A stretch of 64,000 nucleotides of DNA. Origin: Rhizomys pruinosus. Taxonomy: Eukaryota > Chordata > Mammalia > Rodentia > Spalacidae. The translations under genes and the position numbers were made by a program. The stretch's first letter is position 1. Every line of letters begins with the position of its first letter. The notes under the pieces are model-generated. The model had not been told where the DNA came from. It was given only the letters and a program-made list of their open reading frames with translations, and did not search any database. This document shows positions 57,249 through 64,000 of the stretch, piece by piece. Location of the stretch: positions 101,750-165,749 of the forward strand of contig VZQC01012300.1 in NCBI GenBank assembly GCA_009823505.1, in the 5' to 3' direction.

Positions 57249-57771
57249 TGTCATACCCTCAGAGAAGTGCCACACAGTTTTCTGTCCAATCAAGAGTCAT
57301 TTATTAGCAGAAAGGCAGCAGTTGAGAGCGGATATCCTCAGAAAGAACTGTCGACCCAGAGGAGAAGCAGGGGAAGGTTTATAAAGCTTAAAACCACAAT
57401 TTCATTATGTCAGGGGCAAAGCCAATAACCATAATTACATCAGATTATCATAGTTTATCAGGCACTTTAGTTAACAAAGCAGTTTTCAGTTAACAAAAAG
57501 TTTTGGTTAGGAAAAACAAGTTTCTTAGAATTGTAGAGAAAATGAGCTCCATGGAGGTGCAGGTATGGCTAGATGGGAGGACATCCTAGCTGGCTATTTG
57601 TAGGTTTCCTAGTATTGAAAAAAAATGTCCTCCCTGAAACTGCCTGCAGGAGATGTTCTGGCTGCAGTTCCTAAGCATGAGTTGGGGGGTAATTGGGGAG
57701 TGGGGAGTTGGGCAGAAACACAGGGTAAACCAAAAGTCAACTAGAATAAAACAGTCAGTTTGGCCATTTCA
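57249..57771 (-). repeat. Solo LTR inside MaLR LTR
   Basis: 523 bp, TG…CA, with the exact 5-bp duplication 'ggaag' (57244-57248, 57772-57776). Its removal restores the MaLR LTR text. Orientation is inferred from 'aataaatga' on the minus strand near 57,297. A 5-bp duplication fits ERVL-type or some class I elements. Confidence 0.8.
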
Positions 57772-59074
57772 GGAAGAGTGAATCTCTACTGAGGAATTTC
57801 CTTCATCAGATTGGCTTATGGGCATGGCTTGGGCACTTTCTTGAAAGATAATTGATGTAGGAGAGCTCAGCCCACTGTAGGTAGTGCCATCCCTAGGAAA
57901 GTAAGCCTGGGCTGAATAAGAAATGAGCTAGCCAGAAGAAGCAAGCTAGGAAGCAGAGTGCCTCTGTGGTCTCTGCTTCAGTTCACGTCTCCAGTTCCCT
58001 GCAGTGCCTTCCCTTCACTGATGAATTGTGACCTAGAAGCTGTAGGATGAAACAAGTCATTTTCTCTCCAAGTGGGTTTTGGTCAGTGTCTTATCACAAA
58101 AATGGAAATCAAACTAGAACAGAAATTGGTATCAAGAATGCCAGGTACTGTTGTGATAGACCTAACCATGTTGTTTTGGGGAGGGTTCTGGAAGATTTTG
58201 GAGTTTTTGAGCTTGAAAGCCATTGAGTGCTCAGAGCATGAGGAGCTATTGTGGGAACTTGGAAGATAATGCTGAGAGCCCGCAGGTGATGGAGGCCTGG
58301 CTTGTGAAGTTTGAGAGTCCCCTCGAGAACTCTATGGGCGCCATTCATATCATATTTTGAATTAAGAAGCCATGGTTTCTGGTCAGGAAGAGACCAGCAC
58401 TGATAAAGTGAAACCTTTGCTTTACTGGGACAATCAATGGTGCTTAGCTTGGGTTGAGAGAAATCAACTGTGGCTAATAAGAGATCAGTGTAATTGAGAT
58501 AAAATCTTCTGGATAATATGTCCTAAGCCCAAGGAAGCTGTAATCCAGAGGAGGCTAAGGCTGTATCTCAAGCTGGAAGCACAACTTGGTAACTTGTAAG
58601 AGTCTCCCATGTGGTACTGGTTTGGGCAGCTGCAGGATTGAAGGGGTCATGGGGAGAAGATGGGGCTTGGTACCAAGATGTGGTGGGGAAGGAGGCCCTG
58701 TGAGATGCCAGGAGAGGCCATTGGTGAAGATGCAGGCTTAGTTGCAGGGGAGACCCTAGCATACAGGTGATGCCGGGACTGTGAGATGACCACCAAGGAC
58801 AGTGGCAGTTGTGGAGTGGTGGCGCCCGAGCCTGTAAGACAAGCTGTGTGTGCTGCAGATGGCAGAGAAAGGGAAGTTGGGCTCACCAAGCCATTTGGAT
58901 CCCAGAAGATCATGAGTGAGTCCCAGATGTTGAGCTTCGAGCTGTACTGCTGGACGTTGTTTTTGCTTAAGTGCCTGATTCTTCCCTTTTGAAGTAAGAA
59001 AGTATGTAACTTGTTCTTGACCTTACAGAAGCCCACAGCTAATAGACTGGCTGTTTTAAAGGCACTGAACTTTT

Positions 59075-59318
59075 TTTTTAAATTTTTTTATTTATTTCTG
59101 TATGTATATGAATGTATTGTCTGCATGCAAGTTTGTGCACCCGTGTCGTGCAATGCCGCGGAGGTCAGAAGAGGGTGTCGGATTCCCCTGGAACTGGAGT
59201 TCTCCTGGAATTGGAGTTTCAGATGGTTTTTGGCCGCCATGTGGGTGCTGGGGATCGAACCCGGGTCCTCTGTAAGAGCGGTCGGCGCTCTTAACCGCTA
59301 GGCCATCTCTCCAGCCCC
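59075..59318 (-). mobile_element. B2 SINE, long form, young
   Basis: Duplication 'ggcactgaactttt' at 59061-59074 and 59319-59332. It retains many CpGs and is nearly the mirror of 38,211-38,460. Confidence 0.97.
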
Positions 59319-59864
59319 GGCACTGAACTTTTAAAGTGAGTTTTTTTTAAGGACTGTGGGACTTTTAAAGTTGTACTTGTTTTATATCTCAGTGATACTG
59401 TTTTAAAGCTTAGAGGTGAACAAGACAGGAAAGGTTATGGATTAGTGCTGATGTATTCGTGTGTCAAGTTGACAAGGGGTTAATTGTGCTGGTTAGTTTT
59501 TGTTAACTTGACAGAAACTGTGGACACCTGGAAAGAATTATCTCAGCATATTGGCCTGTGGCCATGTCTGTGGGGGCATTTTCTTGATTGGTAATTGATG
59601 GAGGAGAGCTCAGCCCAGTGTCTGTTCGACAGGTGGGTCTGTGCTACATAGTGAAGGGAGCCAGAGAAGTACCCCAGGCTTGCTCAGAACTTACACAGTA
59701 GGAAGTGTTCCTTCATTAGTTTCTGCTTCAAGTTCCTGCTTTGAGTTCCTGCTTTGGCTTCCCCGGATGATGGACTGTAACCTGTAAGCCCAATAAACCC
59801 TTTTCTGCTCCAAGTTGCCTTTGGTCAATGTTCTATCACAGCAACAGAAGAGTAGACTAGAACA

Positions 59865-62399
59865 CTATCCTGAGCACACGTTTGGTGTGGGAACTGGTGT
59901 CCTAGGAAGGCCTGGCCCCCGCTGTTTTAGCCAAGACTTGGGCATTAGTATTCTAGGCAGGCTTGGGCACTGCTGTGCTAGGCAGGCTTAGGCACTTGGG
60001 CTAGTAATTTCTAGTCAAGCCTTAGGTAATTTGAGGAGCTCTCTTTTCTGAAAGAATAGAAGGTCTAGGCAAAGAATCATGTTTTCCTTCCCAAAGAATT
60101 CTAAGTGGGACTCCCAGCTGTCTAGGTTTTCTCAACAATGGACAGTAGCTAGGTCTAGAAAGCAGAGCGCAATTCTGTCATAGCAGGCTTCTCCTCAGTT
60201 TCCTAGAGTGAAGACCAGCACGACAGTGTACTGTCAGGTAGGAGCAGCACCGTGGTTCAGGCTCTTTGGTCCAGCCAGTCCCGAGATACTGGGAGGGGCC
60301 ACCTGCTCTGCTGTCTACATCCTACCTACATCACAAATCGATCCTCTCATGTGGGAAAGCTGATTGCATCCCATGAGAAAGCAATGGCTTACTCTTCCCT
60401 GCATGATCCTCTGCTCAACCTGCCTTGAGGAATTCAGTAGCTCCTCATGCTTTTGAAGTACTTTCAATGTCCTATCTTATCTTGTCTCAAACGTATAAAT
60501 GATTCAGTAGGACAGAAATGCCAATTTATAGACAAGAACAATTGGGAAATAAAAACTACAAGGTGATTCCAGAAGTACATTGACTTACCTCATGCCCAGT
60601 GTGACTGACACAATAGATCTACAAGCGGTGCATGCAGCATGCCAGTCGTCAAACTGCTTACTATCCCTCTGTTCAGAAAGATTGCTGCTGGACATATCTT
60701 ATCAACTCCAGAATCTTCCTGGAGTAGCTCACTCCTTTCATCAATTTGTGGCTTTTTGCTGGGATGAGTGACAACCTTGGAGAGGCAAGTGGGTTTACTT
60801 TAAACACCGCTGGATGTGAAGACAGAATAGCTTTGCAAGCGTGGCTCTCCATTCATTCGCTTCAAAGTGCAGAGCTCAGGAAGTACCACGCCTAGCATCC
60901 CCTCCCATTGTAATTCTATAATGATGTTCTTCCCCTCCTCAAGGGCAGTGAGCATGCACTTGGATATCTAGACTTTGAACTGTACGAATAATAGTGAGTT
61001 TATATACATATTTGTGTTGTCCTGGTAAAACCCTCAAGGCGCTTGAAATGGTTTGTGTCTTCTGTAAATTCTCTCCAGGTGGGTCCACAGTGTGCTGTAA
61101 ATCAAATTTTCTATTTCTTTCTTTCTTTCTTTCTTTTTCTTTCTTTTTTTCTTTCACTGGCATTTGGTTTTAATGTGTCAAACATCTTTTGATTACACAA
61201 AAATGGACCATGGTAGGAGAGTTTTTTTTTTTTTTTCCTTTCCTCTTCTACTCTTCCAAGAACTAGTTCACAGCAGGAAGTCAAAAGCTTTCTGTGATCT
61301 CTTTTGGGTTGTTCCCACAATGTTCAAACCTTTGTCTGGCCAGAAGAGTGGAAGAGGCTCCCCTCAGATTGGCAGCCAGTTCTCAGTCTCCCCTTCCTAG
61401 TGAAGAAATAAATTAAAGCTGACACTTGGAGTGTGTGTGTGCCTGCTCCCTGTAGTTGTGCTTATGTGAGCTTATTTATTTTTGCTGTAATGCAAAAAGA
61501 TTTATGACCCAGAATTATGAATTCTGACTCTCTTGTGCTACATGGATGCTCTTAGATTGCTTTTTTCTTTCTTTCTGATTTTCTGGTGCCTTTGGTAAGT
61601 TTTCTTTTTAAACCTTCAAGGGCAACAAGAGTCCCCTTTTAAAGAGGGTCTGGCCAGAGCCACCTCCAACAAAGGCTGTGCTCATGGAGTTGGGCTCAGT
61701 CGGGGCTGGGGTTGATGGATAGATGGTATCCTTGGCTGCTGGTATATGTACTTTTTCTTGGCCCATTTCTCTTGCAGAGAATTGAAATGAATATATAAAA
61801 ATGTGTTTCTAAATAAAAGCTGGCAGGCACAGCATCAGCCTGACAGTAAATTTTTTTGAGTACTTTGGGGGAAACAAGGGTTCTTCCTTGTTTGAAGTTT
61901 TGCAGAGGTGACAGTGGTGGATGGTTTGGGATTTGGCTGGGATCAGGATATTAGTCTGTAAGTGAAAAAAATCACTTACTTTTGCAAAACAGGAAAACTT
62001 ACCTGATTGTGGGTAATAAGGCCCCTAAATGGCCGTCGAAGGTGTGCAGCCCTTTTGTTTCTTCCTCTGATGCTCGGCTCATGACTTTTATTCATTATTA
62101 AACAAAAAGAGAAGAGGGTCTGTTGGAAGCAGTTGTAGAACTTGGCAGTGGGGCCAGCCCTGACTGTCCTATAGAAGTATGGCAGTTCACCCTGGAGAGA
62201 GGGACGCAGCAAGCTTGAACACCATCTGAAAGTCCAGGCACACTCTCCAGCTTGTGTGGGACTCTGAGCTTCTTCGCTGCTGCTTCCTTACCTCAGGCCA
62301 AGCCTCCAGGACCCGATGCTTGGAGTTCAGGGTGACGCTGGTGGTGAGCCATACAGAAGGTACCATGTTACCAGTGGCCTCCTGGGGGCCTGAATACAT
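59865..62399. other. Repeat-poor, unique-looking DNA
   Basis: About 2.5 kb, the longest stretch without a clear transposon. It includes a weak tandem pattern at 59,915-60,000 ('ctaggcaggcttgggcact' and variants), a (CTTT)n run at 61,113-61,157 and a T run at 61,221. No frame with a known motif; the longest are 60-78 codons. A conserved noncoding element cannot be judged from one genome. Confidence 0.45.
61113..61157. repeat. (CTTT)n microsatellite
   Basis: 'tttctttctttctttct' units with small breaks. Confidence 0.9.
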
Positions 62400-62960
62400 A
62401 TATCTTTTTTATCGACGTTTTGTGCATTTCATACAACATTTCTTAATCACATTTAGACCCAGTCTCCCTTTCTTGTCCCCCACCCCACCAGAGCTCATGC
62501 ATTCTGCTGTACATGTCTTTCATCTTTTTCTTAGTCTTTTTTTTTTTTTTAATTTTCAATGCAGAAGTTTAATGTTCTGGGTAGAAGTTTGCTTTTTTCA
62601 GTCTGAACTTTGACCCAGTCTTTTTGTTGTTGTTATTCCTTCCAATTTATATCCCTCCAAAATATGCATATATACACACCACACATATACCAAGATTAGG
62701 AATCTGAAAATAAACTATAGGTTGATTCCAGAACATGTTCAGGGGTTCGCATTTTGACAGTAGAGTTATATGCAGGTAAAGAAAAATATTACTTTACATT
62801 CCTACCTTACACAGCAAGTTGATAAGTAACAATAGGTATTATATTTACTATGGATGAAAGAAAAAAAGTTATTGAGTTTTCCTTACAGATAGAGATTTGG
62901 TGCTAGGATCCACAAATGAAGGACACCATATGTCGTTTGCTTTTCTGGGACTGTGTTACT
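62400..62960 (-). mobile_element. L1 3'UTR, Lx-like
   Basis: 'cgttttgtgcatttcatacaacattt', 'ccccaccccaccagagctcatgcattctg', and 'caaaatatgcatatatacacaccacacat' match 46,970-47,230 closely, ending at 'gatccacaaatgaagg'. Confidence 0.85.
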
Positions 62961-63337
62961 ATCTTCTATAATCAAACAACAGTAAAGGAAAAAAAATAAA
63001 TGACTTATTTGGTAAAATATGTGAAACGTTACAATTTCTAAACTTTAAAACAAACCTGGGTGTATCACACAGAGGGATTACCCCCAAATGTTGGGTCTGT
63101 GTCACCAAGTCTGGATTCCTAGTTTCTGAAAGATGTCTCTAAACAGCAGGATCTCTGGTTAGCCTGCTCCATAGTTCCTCCTTGGATGGAACAGTTGCTG
63201 TGAAGAGCAGAGGTGCTCTGTTGTTCAGGCCAGATGCTCAGTTGTATTTTCAGTCCATAAACTAGGACATGATTAGTTCTCATGACAGGGTCTCAAGTGT
63301 CCTTCTATAGAAGTCAGTGGTGTCTTTCAATTTTTTT
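62961..63337. other. No recognisable feature
   Basis: About 380 bp, unique-looking. Confidence 0.4.
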
Positions 63338-63440
63338 TTCATTTATTTACTTTTATATGTATGAGTGTGTTGCCTGCTCATATGTAAGTGCATTGCCTGT
63401 GTCATGCAGTGCCTATGCAGGCTAGAAAGGGGGATTGTAT
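63338..63440 (-). mobile_element. B2/B3 SINE, truncated
   Basis: Tail-side half only: 'tatatgtatgagtgtgttgcctgc … tgtcatgcagtgcctatgcaggc'. Confidence 0.7.
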
Positions 63441-63447
63441 ATGTCAG

Positions 63448-64000
63448 ATGGGGACTGTTGGACTCAAACTGCCACATTCACAAAATTAACCAATGAGGGG
63501 ACACAGATTAATATGAAATTTATTTAATTTGCTGGTGCACCAGAACCCAATTAAGAAAACTGACACGTCAAGGGAGCCAATTATTGATGTGTCAGGGATG
63601 CAACCCATTCGACGCAGGAATGAGCGTGACCCTGACTGTCTGTTACAGAGACCTTTTAAAGACAAAAACCACAAACTAGAATTTGGTGACATCATACATA
63701 CACAATTGCAAGGCTATAGAAACACAATGCAAGCAGTGGTGACCTTTAAGCTGATTGGTTGTGTTTAGCAGCGTGAAGCCCCTTGGAGAGGAATGGGCTT
63801 CTTAGTGGGTAAGAAGCACTCCTTCAGGGCTGGGAAAGTTCATCCTGACCTCAGGTAGCTGTGGGAACTAGGAACTCGGGATTGGACTGTATTCTTGCAG
63901 TTAAGGTACTCATAGGAATCAAGCTTGCTTCAACTAGATTAACTCTTTCTGACCTGGTCCTAACAGGGACTACTGAGATACCCAGCTTCTGGACTAAGCA
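63448..64000 (-). repeat. Probable LTR, runs past window end
   Basis: Begins TGTTGG on the plus strand (reading CA at its minus-strand end), with a minus-strand AATAAA at 63519-63524 about 70 bases in. The other edge is outside the window, so this rests on layout only. Confidence 0.4.

Larger units (their letters stand above)
57200..59864 (+). mobile_element. MaLR provirus: LTR, internal region, LTR
   Basis: LTR 1 at 57200-58121 (minus a solo LTR at 57249-57771, so about 400 bp), internal sequence 58122-59486, LTR 2 at 59487-59864. A Leu-type primer site follows LTR 1 (tggtatcaagaatgccagg from 58127). 'tgtcaagttgacaaggggttaa' leads into LTR 2. I find no clear 5-bp target duplication. MaLR internal regions carry at most gag-like sequence, and none is readable here. 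Confidence 0.75.

Overview
This window is nuclear DNA from a muroid rodent, most likely a cricetid (hamster, vole or deer-mouse group). The evidence is the SINE and LINE content: many tRNA-derived B2 copies of a long form with a duplicated 'actccagttccag' block, about ten 7SL-derived B1 copies, one B4 and one ID-like copy, muroid L1 elements, MaLR LTRs of MT/ORR1 type, and general CpG depletion. I see no intact host protein-coding gene, no structural RNA gene and no CRISPR array. The window is almost wholly a stack of nested retroelements.

Left third (1-20,350). A minus-strand L1 (about 117-2570) is followed by 1.2 kb of AT-rich DNA and the start of a decayed retroviral env on the plus strand (3837-4200). 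That env is split by a poly(A)-tailed retrocopy with a 15-bp target-site duplication (4186-4200 and 11069-11083). The retrocopy is itself split by a defective class II (betaretrovirus-like) provirus on the minus strand (5774-10924), with paired 504/505-bp LTRs, a tRNA-Val-type primer site, a polypurine tract and gag/RT/integrase/env remnants. The env transmembrane part resumes at 11069. Then come a MaLR LTR, two fused minus-strand L1s with different tandem 5'UTR monomers (13,445-19,415), and an LTR (19,489-20,226) that has a polypurine tract on one side and a Lys-type primer site on the other.

Middle (20,350-45,560). SINEs, L1 3' ends, an ancient L1M 3' end (27,205-28,425), MLT1-like and other old repeats, and microsatellites. 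At 31,305-32,855 a MaLR LTR holds a B2 whose duplicated target site holds a 5'-inverted L1. A 5'-truncated class I (gammaretrovirus-like) provirus lies on the minus strand at about 34,984-40,130 (LTR, env, integrase, RNase H).

Right third (45,560-64,000). A polypyrimidine tract of nearly 1 kb (45,755-46,716), a second 5'-inverted L1 with a 12-bp duplication (46,912-47,961), a minus-strand L1 (48,490-51,775) that carries an unexplained CpG-rich patch at 49,684-49,935, a vomeronasal type-2 receptor (V2R) pseudogene exon (53,503-54,372), and an LTR-internal-LTR MaLR element (57,200-59,864) whose first LTR holds a solo LTR with a 5-bp duplication.

Nothing here acts together as a pathway. The value of the window is its insertion history, the V2R relic, and a few structures that do not fit the usual repeat model. 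Family names come from remembered consensus patterns, not a library search, and repeat edges are approximate unless a target-site duplication fixes them.
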